Both the position numbers and the translations under genes were made by a program. From contig CAKPGM010000003.1 of NCBI GenBank assembly GCA_934154805.1, positions 1 to 64,000 on the forward strand: DNA of 64,000 bases, in the 5' to 3' direction. Below the pieces are notes generated by a model. That model worked only from the letters and a program-made list of their open reading frames with translations, did not search any database and was not told the DNA's origin. The DNA comes from an uncultured Clostridia bacterium (GTDB taxonomy: Bacteria; Bacillota; Clostridia; TANB77; CAG-508). Of the stretch, positions 53,918-63,716 are shown piece after piece. How positions within the stretch are numbered: the stretch's first letter is position 1; the number at the start of each line of letters is the position of its first letter.

Positions 53918-54175
53918 TTATTCGATTTTTCTTCCGGAATCTCTTGAATTTTCGCTTCTTGAAGTCATTTTTTCATACTCTTTACATTTGATTTTATACT
54001 CCATTTGCATTGCTAAGTATCTATAATACATATAAGCTTGTTCATACTGCACAATTGGATTAAACATTGCATTGGTATCCATATTGGTATTCGAAAAAGG
54101 ATCTTGACCCATATCATACATATTAGAACCAAACTGTGGCATACCGTAATAATTATAATCAGAATTTTTGTCCAT
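53918..54175 (-). CDS. hypothetical Tyr/Met/Asn-rich small protein
   Basis: An 85-residue polar protein rich in Tyr, Met and Asn (YNYYGMPQFGSNMYDMG, QAYMYYRYLAMQMEYK), with a basic tail. Composition is like small spore-coat or coat-associated proteins, and its neighbour is ylbJ, a sporulation gene, 10 bases upstream on the same strand. GGAGG precedes the ATG. The family is not recognised. Confidence 0.65.
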   Translation of the reverse strand: MDKNSDYNYYGMPQFGSNMYDMGQDPFSNTNMDTNAMFNPIVQYEQAYMYYRYLAMQMEYKIKCKEYEKMTSRSENSRDSGRKIE

Positions 54176-54185
54176 TATAGCCTCC

Positions 54186-55232
54186 TTAAAAATTTAAATT
54201 AAAAACCGGAATTACATTTAATAAAATATATGTAAAACCACTAGCAATAATTCCTTGTAAAAGTTTCCCATAAATATATTTTTTTATTGATAAATCGGAT
54301 TTTGAGGAAATACTTAAAACTTGCAATAAGACAGAGATTCCTCCAAATCCAAGCAAAAAAGCACAAAGTACAATGTTTACAAATATTGATTTATTAGGAA
54401 CACTACACACAAGAGACACACCGTTTGTTAGTTCGATAATTCCTGACAATAAACTTGTAGCAAAAGATGTGTCAACATTTAAAAGCTTCAGCATAGGGTA
54501 TAGTAAATAAGAAAAAGCTTTTAAAATATGACTTGTATTTAAAATTGAAATTACAACAGAGAATATTACAACAAATCCACCTATCATAATAATTGTCTTA
54601 CTAGCATCAAGAATAGCATCAGATAAAACAGCCCCTAAATTCGAAAAGGTACAAGGTTTTACCAGAACTGATGAATAAGAATTATTGATAGCTGTATGAG
54701 CTTTTTTTACTCTAGAAAGTAATCCTAAAATAATACCAACGGTAATTGCAGATAAAATGTGGGTAATTAATAGCAATATTCCAATAGAAGTATTAGAAAA
54801 GAGCGTTATTCCAACAGTTCCAATAATAAATAAAGGACCAGAATTATTTGTAAAGCAAAGCATTCTTTCTCCTTCGTCTTTTGTGCATAAATTAGAATTT
54901 CTTAAATCAGTAACAATTTTAGCACCAACAGGATATCCGCTAATAATTCCGAGTAACAAGGCATAAGCCGACTGACCAGGCACATTAAATATAGGCCTCA
55001 TAAATTTATTACAGCGTTTGCTAATGTGATTTATAACATTTGTATGACCTAAAAGATTAGTAGCAATAAAAAAGGGGAAAAGACTTGGGACAACATTGTT
55101 TGCCCATAGTTTTAGTCCGGCCTTAGCAGCATAAAGATTACTTCTGGAAAAAAGAACTAATCCTATCAAAAAAATAACAAAAATAATTGGAACGATATTT
55201 CTTCTTAAAGAAACTGTATAAAATCTACTCAA
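54186..55232 (-). CDS. ylbJ: sporulation integral membrane protein YlbJ
   Basis: A 348-residue membrane protein with about eight helices in two nucleoside-transporter-gate-like halves. It shows WANNVVPSLFPFFIATNLLG and GIISGYPVGAKIVTDLRN (first half), CFTNNSGPLFIIGTVG, and a C-terminal GFGGISVLLQVLSI. YlbJ is made under sigma-E and is needed for mature spores in Bacillus. It starts at TTG after AAGGAGAG. A small Tyr-rich protein follows in the same unit. Confidence 0.9.
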   Translation of the reverse strand: MSRFYTVSLRRNIVPIIFVIFLIGLVLFSRSNLYAAKAGLKLWANNVVPSLFPFFIATNLLGHTNVINHISKRCNKFMRPIFNVPGQSAYALLLGIISGYPVGAKIVTDLRNSNLCTKDEGERMLCFTNNSGPLFIIGTVGITLFSNTSIGILLLITHILSAITVGIILGLLSRVKKAHTAINNSYSSVLVKPCTFSNLGAVLSDAILDASKTIIMIGGFVVIFSVVISILNTSHILKAFSYLLYPMLKLLNVDTSFATSLLSGIIELTNGVSLVCSVPNKSIFVNIVLCAFLLGFGGISVLLQVLSISSKSDLSIKKYIYGKLLQGIIASGFTYILLNVIPVFNLNF

Positions 55233-55348
55233 AAGACACTCTCCTTTGTATAAATATATTAGAAAACAAAGAAAATATTATTAATTATTGCACATTTGAG
55301 CAAAATATGTTAATATTATATAGATATTTATGTAAATAGGAGAAAAGG

Positions 55349-56206
55349 ATGACAGAAATAATAAAAGATATTTTTCTAGAAACACTGATAGATACGGCAA
55401 AGTTAATACCGTTTTTATTTTTGGTTTATTTATTAATGGAATATATAGAACATAAAACAGAGGGAAAGACAAAAGAGATTGTTAAGAAATCTGGTAAACT
55501 TGGTCCTTTGTGGGGAGGAATCTTAGGAGTAGTTCCACAATGTGGGTTTTCAGCAGTAGCTTCTAACTTGTATGCTGGAAGGATTATAACACTAGGAACT
55601 CTTATTGCAATATTTTTGTCAACATCTGATGAAATGCTTCCTATACTAATTTCGGAAGCAGCACCAATTCAGGTAATATTGAAAATATTGTTAATCAAAA
55701 TTTTAATAGGTGTAATCTTTGGATTTATAATTGATGCAATAGCTTCAATAGTTCGTAAGAATAAAAAAGAAGAAAATGCAATAGAGCATATGTGCCACGA
55801 TGAACATTGTGACTGTGAACACGGAATTCTTAAATCAGCAATAAAACATACAGTTAATATTGTAATATTTATATTTATAATAACTTTGATTATAAATAGC
55901 TTAGTGGCAATTATAGGAGAAGAGAAAATATCAAGTTTTCTAACTAGTGTTCCAGTTGTTGGCGTGCTTTTATGTGCATTATTCGGTCTGATTCCAAACT
56001 GTGCTAGTTCAGTAATAATAACAAAATTATATTTATCGCAATTAATTAGCTTTGGCTCTATGATGGCAGGATTACTTGTTGGTTCAGGGGTTGGAATATT
56101 AGTACTATATAAAGCAAATAAACATGTAAAAGAAAATTTTGGAATCACATCAATATTGTTTGTAATAGGTGTAATATGTGGATTAGTAATAGATTTAATT
56201 GCATAA
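55349..56206 (+). CDS. ArsP_2-type metal permease (putative manganese/arsenic export)
   Basis: A 285-residue protein with about eight helices in two similar halves, each holding a G(V/L)xPxC motif (GVVPQCGFSAVASNLYAGRI and LIPNCASSVIITKLYLSQLI). The central cytoplasmic loop is His/Cys-rich (HMCHDEHCDCEHG), likely for metal binding. The family is annotated as putative manganese transporter or arsenic efflux; the substrate is unproven. The ATG follows AGGAGAAAAGG. Confidence 0.8.
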   Translation: MTEIIKDIFLETLIDTAKLIPFLFLVYLLMEYIEHKTEGKTKEIVKKSGKLGPLWGGILGVVPQCGFSAVASNLYAGRIITLGTLIAIFLSTSDEMLPILISEAAPIQVILKILLIKILIGVIFGFIIDAIASIVRKNKKEENAIEHMCHDEHCDCEHGILKSAIKHTVNIVIFIFIITLIINSLVAIIGEEKISSFLTSVPVVGVLLCALFGLIPNCASSVIITKLYLSQLISFGSMMAGLLVGSGVGILVLYKANKHVKENFGITSILFVIGVICGLVIDLIA

Positions 56207-56213
56207 TTTTATA

Positions 56214-56248
56214 AAAAAACTTCGCCAATTTAGGCGAAGATTTTTTTT
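56214..56248. terminator. bidirectional terminator between permease and pflA
   Basis: A CTTCGCC/GGCGAAG stem with T-run on the plus strand and A-run on the left. The pflA stop codon is in its loop. Confidence 0.75.
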
Positions 56249-56955
56249 GCTCTATCTATATCATCTTGTGTTGCCACTCTTACTCCTTCGAGAGGATAAT
56301 ACAACCCTAGATTTGTCCATTTAAATTTACCCATATCGTGGTAGGCAAGGAAATCTACTTTGTCAACAGTTTTTAAAGAAGAGATAAATTCTTTTAATTT
56401 AAGTAAATCTTTTTCCTTATCTGTATAACCAGGAACAATAACTTGTCTAATCCACATATGTTTACCTTTGGAATCTAAATACTTAGCAAATTCTAATTCT
56501 TTCTGATTAGAAACACCAGTTAAGTCTCTACAAATCTCATCATTAATACATTTTATATCTAGTAGGAACAAATCTGTTAAATCAATTAATTTATCGACCT
56601 TATCTGTAATGCTTATTACGCCAGATGTATCAACAGCAGTGGAAAATCCTTTTTTCTTTAATTCTTCAGATAAAGCAATTAAAAAATCAATGTGAAGCAA
56701 AGGTTCACCACCACTAACTGTAACTCCGCCACCAGAAGGAATTATATAATTTTTATATCTTTCGATTTTGTCTAAAACTTCTCTAACTGAATAGATAGTA
56801 CCACCTTGATGAGCCCAAGTATCTCTATTCTGACAATATTTACATTGAAGATTACAGCCTTGTGTAAATATTACAAATCGAATACCTGGACCATCAACAG
56901 CACCGAAAGTTTCAAACGAATGAATAGGGCAGTTTATTGAGTCTATATCTTGCAT
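56230..56955 (-). CDS. pflA: pyruvate formate-lyase activating enzyme
   Basis: A 241-residue radical SAM enzyme that makes the glycyl radical on PflB. The cluster motif is CNLQCKYCQNRDTW, with GGGVTVSGGEPLLH, the DTSG stretch and VIVPGYTDKE. It lies 22 bases after pflB on the same strand and is probably co-transcribed. Confidence 0.95.
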   Translation of the reverse strand: MQDIDSINCPIHSFETFGAVDGPGIRFVIFTQGCNLQCKYCQNRDTWAHQGGTIYSVREVLDKIERYKNYIIPSGGGVTVSGGEPLLHIDFLIALSEELKKKGFSTAVDTSGVISITDKVDKLIDLTDLFLLDIKCINDEICRDLTGVSNQKELEFAKYLDSKGKHMWIRQVIVPGYTDKEKDLLKLKEFISSLKTVDKVDFLAYHDMGKFKWTNLGLYYPLEGVRVATQDDIDRAKKIFA

Positions 56956-56976
56956 TGTATTTTGGTCCTTTCAAAA

Positions 56977-59208
56977 CTAAATTTTTTCGTGAATAGTTCT
57001 ATTTATAACATCTAATTGTTGCTCTCTTGTTAATTTCACGAAGTTTACTGCATAACCTGAAACACGAATTGTAAGTTGAGGATATTTTTCTGGATGTTCC
57101 ATTGCATCTACAAGTAGAGCTCTATCAAAAACGTTTACATTAATATGATGTCCTGATTGCATAAAGTAACCGTCTAACATACTTACTAAATTACCGATTT
57201 TTGTTTCATCATCTTTTCCAAGAGTACCTGGAGTGATTGAGAATGTGAAAGATATTCCGTCTTCAGAGTAATCATAAGGTAATTTTGCAATAGTATTCAT
57301 TACTGCTAAGGCACCATTTGTATCTCTGCCATGAAGTGGGTTTGCACCAGGGCCAAATGGAGCCCCAGCTTTTCTTCCGTCAGGAGTGTTTCCTGTATTT
57401 TTACCATATACAACATTTGACGTAATAGTAAGAATAGATTGTGTTGGCTTAGAATTTCTATAAGTTATATGGCCTTCTAATTTCTTCATGAAGTTCTTTA
57501 CTAAATTAACGGCGATTTCGTCAACTCTATCATCATCATTTCCGTATTTAGGAAAATCACCTTCAACTTCATAATCTGTTGCAAGTCCTTCTTCGTTTCT
57601 AATAACTTTTACCTTAGCATATTTGATAGCTGATAAAGAATCAACAACAACTGACAGACCAGCTATTCCACAAGCCATAGTACGAAGTATAGTTCTATCG
57701 TGAAGAGCCATTTCTAATGCTTCATAAGAATATTTATCATGCATATAGTGAATAGCATTTAATGCTTTTATATAAATCTTTGCAACATAATCAAGCATTT
57801 GATCATATTTTGCCATAACTTCTTCATAATCTAAATATTCAGATGTGATAGGAGCATACATTGGTGTAACTTGTTTGCCAGTGATTTCATCTTTACCACC
57901 ATTAATAGCATAAAGTAAAGCTTTTGCTATATTAGCTCTTGCACCAAAAAATTGCATTTGCTTTCCAATTCTCATAGCAGATACACAGCAAGCGATACCA
58001 TAATCATCCCCTAAAGATATTCTCATTAAATCGTCATTTTCATATTGAATAGAAGAAGTAGCAATTGATATTTTTGCACAATAATCTTTAAATGCTTTAG
58101 GTAAGTTCTTTGACCATAAAACTGTTAAGTTTGGCTCAGGAGCAGATCCTAAATTTTCTAAAGTATGCAAAATTCTGAATGAATTTTTTGTAACCAAAGT
58201 TCTTCCATCAATTCCCATACCCCCAATACTTTCGGTAACCCATACAGGATCTCCGCTAAACAAAGCATTATATTCAGGAGCTCTTAAGAATCTAACCATT
58301 CTTAGTTTTATAACGAATTGATCTATTAATTCTTGAACTTGAGATTCTGTTATTGTTCCAGCTTTTAAATCTCTTTCAAAATATATATCTAAGAAAGTAG
58401 AAGTTCTACCAAGAGACATAGCTGCACCGTTTTGGTCTTTTATAGCTCCTAAGTATCCGAAATATAACCATTGAACAGCTTCTCTAGAATTAGAAGCTGG
58501 AAGAGATATATCAAAGCCATATTTTTCAGCCATTTTCTTCAAATCTTCAAGTGCCTTAATTTGTTCTGCTATTTCTTCTCTGTCACGAATCACTTCCTCT
58601 GTAAACTCGTCAACATTTAAAATGTCTAATTCTTCTTTCTTTTCAGCAATTAAAGCATCAACACCATATAGAGCAACTCGTCTGTAATCTCCTATTATAC
58701 GACCACGTCCATATCCATCAGGAAGACCAGTTAAAAGATGATGACTTCTTGCTGAACGAATGTCAGGAGTATAAACATCAAAAACACCATCATTATGAGT
58801 CTTTCTTAAATTATGATAAATATATTCAACCTCATCATCAACCTCGTAACCATAAGCTTGACAAGATTTTTCTACAATTCTAATACCACCATTTGGCATA
58901 ATAGCTCTTCTTAAAGGAGAGTCGGTTTGGAATCCAACTATTTCTTCTAAATCTTTATCTAAGTAACCAGCATTATATCTGTTAATTCCAGAAGGAGTTT
59001 TTGTATCAATATCTAATACTTCATGCTCTTTCTCTAATTTAAATAAATCTAAAACATCATCCCATAATTTTTTTGTTTTTGGAGTTGCGTCCTCTAAAAA
59101 ACTTTCATTTCCAGTGTAAGGAGTGTAATTCTTTTGAATAAAATCTCTAACATCAATTTCATTACACCAATTTCCTTTTTCAAAATTTTCCCATTGTTTA
59201 AATTGCAT
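56977..59208 (-). CDS. pflB: formate C-acetyltransferase (pyruvate formate-lyase)
   Basis: A 743-residue glycyl-radical enzyme converting pyruvate and CoA to acetyl-CoA and formate, central to anaerobic energy metabolism. The active-site Cys pair is in [19 protein letters not shown]; the radical Gly is in the C-terminal [28 protein letters not shown] and [18 protein letters not shown] are typical. AGGAGG precedes the ATG. Confidence 0.97.
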   Translation of the reverse strand: MQFKQWENFEKGNWCNEIDVRDFIQKNYTPYTGNESFLEDATPKTKKLWDDVLDLFKLEKEHEVLDIDTKTPSGINRYNAGYLDKDLEEIVGFQTDSPLRRAIMPNGGIRIVEKSCQAYGYEVDDEVEYIYHNLRKTHNDGVFDVYTPDIRSARSHHLLTGLPDGYGRGRIIGDYRRVALYGVDALIAEKKEELDILNVDEFTEEVIRDREEIAEQIKALEDLKKMAEKYGFDISLPASNSREAVQWLYFGYLGAIKDQNGAAMSLGRTSTFLDIYFERDLKAGTITESQVQELIDQFVIKLRMVRFLRAPEYNALFSGDPVWVTESIGGMGIDGRTLVTKNSFRILHTLENLGSAPEPNLTVLWSKNLPKAFKDYCAKISIATSSIQYENDDLMRISLGDDYGIACCVSAMRIGKQMQFFGARANIAKALLYAINGGKDEITGKQVTPMYAPITSEYLDYEEVMAKYDQMLDYVAKIYIKALNAIHYMHDKYSYEALEMALHDRTILRTMACGIAGLSVVVDSLSAIKYAKVKVIRNEEGLATDYEVEGDFPKYGNDDDRVDEIAVNLVKNFMKKLEGHITYRNSKPTQSILTITSNVVYGKNTGNTPDGRKAGAPFGPGANPLHGRDTNGALAVMNTIAKLPYDYSEDGISFTFSITPGTLGKDDETKIGNLVSMLDGYFMQSGHHINVNVFDRALLVDAMEHPEKYPQLTIRVSGYAVNFVKLTREQQLDVINRTIHEKI

Positions 59209-59292
59209 AAAATTTTACCTCCTATAAAAAAATAACCATTATTAATATTAACAAAAAATAAGATAAAAATCAATGAAAAAAATGTAAAAAAA

Positions 59293-59311
59293 ACACACTT
59301 CGTATGAAGTG
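59293..59311 (-). terminator. terminator of the XRE gene at 59325
   Basis: CACTTC/GAAGTG stem with GTAT loop; on the minus strand a T-run follows. Confidence 0.75.
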
Positions 59312-59324
59312 CGAATTGCATAAA

Positions 59325-59654
59325 TTAATCGTTACTTTCAGCTATTGCTTTCGAAACTTTATAAATTAATTTTTGCTTTTCAGGAGAACATTTCTTCAAA
59401 AGATTATTAAATTCATTAGCTAAATATTGATCATTTGAATCAGATGATCCTGAAAGAATATAACCTTCTGATACTCCTAAAATAGAACAAAATTGTGATA
59501 GTCTTTTTAAATTAATATGAGAACTACCTCTTTCAATTCTACTAATGAAAGCTACTGAAAGATTTGTTTTTTCAGCTAACTCTTGTTGAGTTAGACGAGC
59601 TCTTACACGAGCATCTTTTAATCTTGATCCGATAACAGAATAATCTACTGCCAT
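59325..59654 (-). CDS. XRE-family helix-turn-helix regulator
   Basis: A 109-residue protein with an N-terminal HTH_3 (IGSRLKDARVRARLTQQELAEKT, VAFISRIERGSSHIN) and a C-terminal helical part. The ATG at 59654 follows AGAGGTGAT; three further upstream codons are in frame. It is divergent from the small surface-protein operon, with a perfect palindrome (59731-59752) between, so it may regulate that operon or itself. It lies upstream of pflB but has its own terminator. Confidence 0.85.
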   Translation of the reverse strand: MAVDYSVIGSRLKDARVRARLTQQELAEKTNLSVAFISRIERGSSHINLKRLSQFCSILGVSEGYILSGSSDSNDQYLANEFNNLLKKCSPEKQKLIYKVSKAIAESND

Positions 59655-59730
59655 AATTATCACCTCTTAATTTTGATAATAAAAATATAACACGGATAGC
59701 AGATTTTGAACAGAAACTGCTAAGTAATAC

Positions 59731-59752
59731 ATATTAACTAATGAGTTAATAT
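59731..59752. promoter_or_regulatory. palindromic operator candidate
   Basis: Perfect nine-base arms (ATATTAACT and AGTTAATAT) around AATG lie between the XRE gene and the divergent operon, 37 bases before the latter's -35. Confidence 0.4.
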
Positions 59753-59788
59753 ACGCAAATAGAAAATATAAAAAACAAACAGAAAATG

Positions 59789-59817
59789 TTGAAAAAAAAA
59801 ATCGCTTAGGTTATAAT
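59789..59817 (+). promoter_or_regulatory. promoter of the surface-protein operon
   Basis: TTGAAA lies 17 bases from TATAAT (59812-59817), 32 bases before the start codon. Confidence 0.65.
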
Positions 59818-59848
59818 GAATTTATATTATAAAGAAGAGGAGAAAATT

Positions 59849-60361
59849 ATGAAAAAAGAGAAGATAAAAGTTTTAATAATATTGATATTACTAGTGGTTT
59901 TAGTGATATTGTCTGTAATATTAGCTAATAAGAATTCAAATAATAGTATTAATGAAAAAATAGGAAAGCAATCTGAAGATGACATATATAAGGAAGTGTT
60001 GACAGAAGTTCTGTATGGAGAAGAAAAATATGTTACTCACGATGAGAATGGGAATAGAGTGAATAAAAGTATCGAAATGTCAAAAACAGTTACAATAGAT
60101 GGAATTAATGATTTAGAAATTAGAGGAATTAAAATAACAAGCAAAGACAACAACACAAATATATCAGGAACAGTAACTAATGTAGGAAGTTTGACATTTG
60201 ATGGCGACAGTATAACAATATCTCTTAAAGATGAAGAGAAGCAAGAAATATTAAATGTTGGAGTGTATATAAATGCAATTAATCCAGGAGAAACAATAAC
60301 ATTTCAAACATCTGTAACAATGGATTTAGCAAATGCTTATAGTTATACAGCATCAAAGTAG
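59849..60361 (+). CDS. membrane-anchored protein with FxLYD-like domain
   Basis: A 170-residue protein with a basic N-terminus, one helix (residues ~6-25) and an extracellular beta domain (IRGIKITSKDNNTNISGTVTN, ISLKDEEKQEILNVGVYI, INPGETITFQTSVTM) that resembles the FxLYD fold of surface proteins. The ATG follows AAGAGGAG. It is first in a three-gene unit that ends with a pilin-like LRR protein. Function is unknown. Confidence 0.7.
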   Translation: MKKEKIKVLIILILLVVLVILSVILANKNSNNSINEKIGKQSEDDIYKEVLTEVLYGEEKYVTHDENGNRVNKSIEMSKTVTIDGINDLEIRGIKITSKDNNTNISGTVTNVGSLTFDGDSITISLKDEEKQEILNVGVYINAINPGETITFQTSVTMDLANAYSYTASK

Positions 60362-60370
60362 GAGGTAAAA

Positions 60371-60661
60371 ATGGATAAGAAAAACTTGATATTAAATATA
60401 ATAATAGGAATATTGATTATTGCTATAGCAGGAGTTACTATTTCAATATGTACAGGAAGCACAAAAAAAGAATCAAATGAAGAGGAATATAGAAGAAAAG
60501 TAAAAGAAAATATTATGTATGAATATATAACAAAACCTCAAGAAGAACAAAATAAAATATATGAAGAAGAGATGAAAAATATAGAAGAGAAAAAAGAGGA
60601 TTTAAGACAAAACCTAACTGAACAAGAAATGATTTTAATGCAAAAAGAGTTAGGCTTGTAA
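60371..60661 (+). CDS. small membrane protein with coiled-coil tail
   Basis: A 96-residue protein: one N-terminal membrane helix (~6-27) and a long charged helix (EEEYRRKVKENIMYEYITK to QNLTEQEMILMQKELGL) likely to form a coiled coil. It has no recognised family. It lies nine bases after the FxLYD-like gene and 21 before the pilin-like gene, so the three are probably one operon. Confidence 0.7.
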   Translation: MDKKNLILNIIIGILIIAIAGVTISICTGSTKKESNEEEYRRKVKENIMYEYITKPQEEQNKIYEEEMKNIEEKKEDLRQNLTEQEMILMQKELGL

Positions 60662-60682
60662 TTTATACTAAAGGAGATTACT

Positions 60683-63100
60683 ATGAATATGATAGTAGGA
60701 AAGAATAAGGGGATAACAATAATAGCTTTAGTTGTAACAATTGTTGTTATTCTAATACTGGCGGGAATAACAGCATCCACTTTGAGTGGAAATAATGGTT
60801 TGTTAGCTCAAATTCAAAAAGAAAAAGAGAATGTAGAAACAAAATCAGATTTTACAGAAAATAAAATAAAAGAACTAGAAGAAGAATTTAACAGAGTAGA
60901 AATCGAAATGTCTATGAAGACAGAAAGTGGAACCAATTATATCAATATTACTAATGTAAAAGTAATGAATACTGAGTCAAAAATAGACAGTTATGAATAC
61001 TATTTAAAAAGAGCGGACGAGGATGATGATAAGTACCAAAAACTAACAAGTGATACAAATCAAGTTTCAGCAACTGGACTTATTCATAATAGTATATATG
61101 ATATAAAGATCATAGCAAAAAGTAACGGGGAAAATATTATTACAAAAGTAAAAAAAATAAAAACAGAAGAGCTGTTAGGCGCGAATCTGATTATGAAAAC
61201 AAGTGATAATCAAGTCTACACACAAGGAACCTGGACAAATAGTAATATCAATGTTTACTTAGAAAATAAAGGCTCTGTAACGAGTACTTATGCTAGCTTA
61301 GCAGGATCAGCACAAACAGTAGTAGCAACTAGTTCTGCTCAGACGATAAACACAAATGGAATAACAACTCTACAAGTGACAACATCAGATGGTACAAATT
61401 CGGCTACAAAAAAATATGAAATAAAAATAGATAAAGAAGCTCCTACATTAGAAATAATATCTAGTGGAATTGCTAATCAATATCCAGAAGTTTTAACAAT
61501 AAAAGTAGCAGAAGGACAAACATCGATAAAATCAATTACGCTACCTGATGGAACTACGATAAGTGGAAATGGTGGAAACACATATAACACTACATATAGC
61601 ACAACTATAAATGGACCTATAAGCTGTAGTGTGGAAGATACATTAGGAAATAAAGGAACAGTAAATTATCAAGTACAAAATGTAATTAATTTCGAAACTG
61701 AGTGGACAATAACATCAGCAAGTACAGAAGTAACAGTACCTGTAACTGGAACTGTAAATGTATATATTGATTATGGAGATGGGACAAAAGAAAAGGTAAC
61801 AAGTCAAAACCCTACACACACATACAAGAGTGCAGGCACATATACAATGAAAATATCTGGAAACTGCACAAAATTCGAAAGCAATAGCTTTACACAAAAT
61901 TATATAACTAAACTGAATAGATGGGGATGTTTAAATAACACAAATTATAGCTTTAGTAATTGCACTAAAATGGCAGGAACAATTCCATCGCCACATTCAA
62001 AAAGCTTTGCAAATTTGGCTTCTGCAGATTCCTTATTCACAAATTGCAGTAGCTTAACAGGAACTATACCTGGTGATTTGTTTGATACTTGTACGGGACT
62101 AAAAACATTTTCTAACACATTCGAAGGGTGTAGTGGTTTAACTGCAATACCAGAGGAGTTATTTGCAAAATGTACAGGAGTAACAAGTTTTGAATACACA
62201 TTTAATCAATGTAATGGATTAACAAGTATTCCATCAGGATTATTTAATAAAAATACAAATGTAATTAAATTTGATCACATTTTTTCTAATTGTGACGGGA
62301 TAACAAGCATTCCGGCTACGTTGTTTGCAAACAACAAAAAAGTAACACATTTTGAATATATATTTTATGATTGCGATGGAATAACGTCAAGTATACCAGA
62401 AGCACTATTTGCAAATAGCCCAGAAGTAGTATCTTTCAATGGAATATTTAGTAGATGCACAAATATATCGGGAGCCATACCAGCAAATCTATTTGCAAAT
62501 AATAAGAAAGTAACAAGTTTGGTAGAAACTTTTGCAGCATGCAGAACGATTACAACAATACCATCGACTTTGCTTAAAAATAACACAGAAATAACGACCT
62601 TTGAAGATACTTTTGCTTTTATGCAAGGATTAACAGCAACTAGAAACACAAGTACAGGATTACAAGAACAAATACCAACTGGTTTATTTGATTCTTGTAC
62701 AAAAGCAGAGTTATTTCATTCTACATTTGAGTTTAGTTGGTTAACTTGTTCACCACCTGCAACTTTATTTGCAAAATGTACAGAAGCGACAGAGTTTTGG
62801 AATACTTTTTCAACAAACCATTTTACAACAATTCCTGCAACACTTTTTAGTCAAAATACTAAAGTTACTAGTTTTTCACAAACATTTACAAATTGCTGGA
62901 AATTAACCAAAATACCGTCTACTTTATTTGACAAATGCCCAAATGTAGAATCATTTAGCAATACATTTAGTAGTTGCGAAGCACTTACAGGATCTGCTCC
63001 AAAACTATGGAGTAGAACTAATGTAAAATATAGTTCAGGTTGTTTCAAAGATTGTAAGAAACTATCAAATTATTCAAGGATACCAACAGGATGGAAATAA
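60683..63100 (+). CDS. pilin-like N-terminus with Ig/PKD-type domains and LRR array
   Basis: An 805-residue surface protein. It opens with a basic leader and pilin-like helix KGITIIALVVTIVVILILAG, then a coiled stretch, an Fn3/Ig-like part (~85-320), a PKD-like domain (VNVYIDYGDGTKEKV, NPTHTYKSAGTYTMKISG) and about twelve ~26-residue repeats of the type F-NC-GLTSIP-LF-NT-V-F, similar to DUF285/BspA leucine-rich repeats. There is no LPXTG or anchor domain at the C-terminus. The helix should hold it at the membrane or in a pilus. It shares its N-terminus with the protein at 38.2 kb. Confidence 0.8.
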   Translation: MNMIVGKNKGITIIALVVTIVVILILAGITASTLSGNNGLLAQIQKEKENVETKSDFTENKIKELEEEFNRVEIEMSMKTESGTNYINITNVKVMNTESKIDSYEYYLKRADEDDDKYQKLTSDTNQVSATGLIHNSIYDIKIIAKSNGENIITKVKKIKTEELLGANLIMKTSDNQVYTQGTWTNSNINVYLENKGSVTSTYASLAGSAQTVVATSSAQTINTNGITTLQVTTSDGTNSATKKYEIKIDKEAPTLEIISSGIANQYPEVLTIKVAEGQTSIKSITLPDGTTISGNGGNTYNTTYSTTINGPISCSVEDTLGNKGTVNYQVQNVINFETEWTITSASTEVTVPVTGTVNVYIDYGDGTKEKVTSQNPTHTYKSAGTYTMKISGNCTKFESNSFTQNYITKLNRWGCLNNTNYSFSNCTKMAGTIPSPHSKSFANLASADSLFTNCSSLTGTIPGDLFDTCTGLKTFSNTFEGCSGLTAIPEELFAKCTGVTSFEYTFNQCNGLTSIPSGLFNKNTNVIKFDHIFSNCDGITSIPATLFANNKKVTHFEYIFYDCDGITSSIPEALFANSPEVVSFNGIFSRCTNISGAIPANLFANNKKVTSLVETFAACRTITTIPSTLLKNNTEITTFEDTFAFMQGLTATRNTSTGLQEQIPTGLFDSCTKAELFHSTFEFSWLTCSPPATLFAKCTEATEFWNTFSTNHFTTIPATLFSQNTKVTSFSQTFTNCWKLTKIPSTLFDKCPNVESFSNTFSSCEALTGSAPKLWSRTNVKYSSGCFKDCKKLSNYSRIPTGWK

Positions 63101-63195
63101 TCAAAAAAATTGCAATAAACCTTGTAAAATTTAATAGAAATTGGTATACTATAATAGATATTAAATATCAACTTAAATAATGGAGGTAATTTATT

Positions 63196-63618
63196 ATGGA
63201 AAAAGAAGAAAATAAAGCAGTAGAGGAAGAAATTACAATAGAGAATCAAGAAGGTGAATCAAGCAATATAAAAATATCAAACGAAGTAGTTGCTGTTATA
63301 GCTGGTAAAGCTGTATCAGAAGCTCCAGGAGTATACGCAATGGCTGGAGGATTTGCTGGTGGAATATCAGAAGTATTAAGCGGAAAGAAAAATTTATCAA
63401 AAGGAATTAAAGTAGAAGTAGGAGAAAAAGAAACAAGAATAGATGTAAATATCATAGTAGAATATGGAACAAGAATTCCAGATGTTGCATTTGATATTCA
63501 AAACAGAGTTAAATCAGCTGTAGAAGGAATGACAGGACTAAAAGTTGTAGCTGTTAATGTACATGTACAAGGAGTAAACACAGAAACTCAAGAAGAATCA
63601 GAAACAGAAAATAAATAA
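63196..63618 (+). CDS. Asp23/Gls24 family envelope stress protein
   Basis: A 140-residue protein with the Asp23 core ISNEVVAVIAGKAVSEAPGV, VEVGEKETRIDVNIIVEYG and IPDVAFDIQNRVKSAVEGMTG, flanked by acidic ends. Asp23 coats the inner membrane face, held by AmaP; an AmaP-like gene follows. Two hairpins (63631-63664 and 63672-63690) lie between them. GGAGG precedes the ATG. Confidence 0.92.
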   Translation: MEKEENKAVEEEITIENQEGESSNIKISNEVVAVIAGKAVSEAPGVYAMAGGFAGGISEVLSGKKNLSKGIKVEVGEKETRIDVNIIVEYGTRIPDVAFDIQNRVKSAVEGMTGLKVVAVNVHVQGVNTETQEESETENK

Positions 63619-63630
63619 ACAAAAAATTCT

Positions 63631-63690
63631 TATAAAGGCACGCATTTTTCACCGTGCCTTTATAAAGGTTACAGAAACAAAGCGTTTCTG
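63631..63690 (+). other. two hairpins between asp23 and amaP
   Basis: A 12-bp stem (TATAAAGGCACG/CGTGCCTTTATA) and a seven-base stem (CAGAAAC/GTTTCTG) stand in series without a T-run after either. They may adjust the ratio of the two products or partly terminate. Confidence 0.5.
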
Positions 63691-63716
63691 GTTGCAGGAA
63701 AGGAACGAGATAAAAA

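Noticed and set aside
62040..63090. Nucleotide tandem repeat
   Set aside because: The repetition is at protein level (DUF285/LRR type); the DNA copies are too diverged to be a repeat array.
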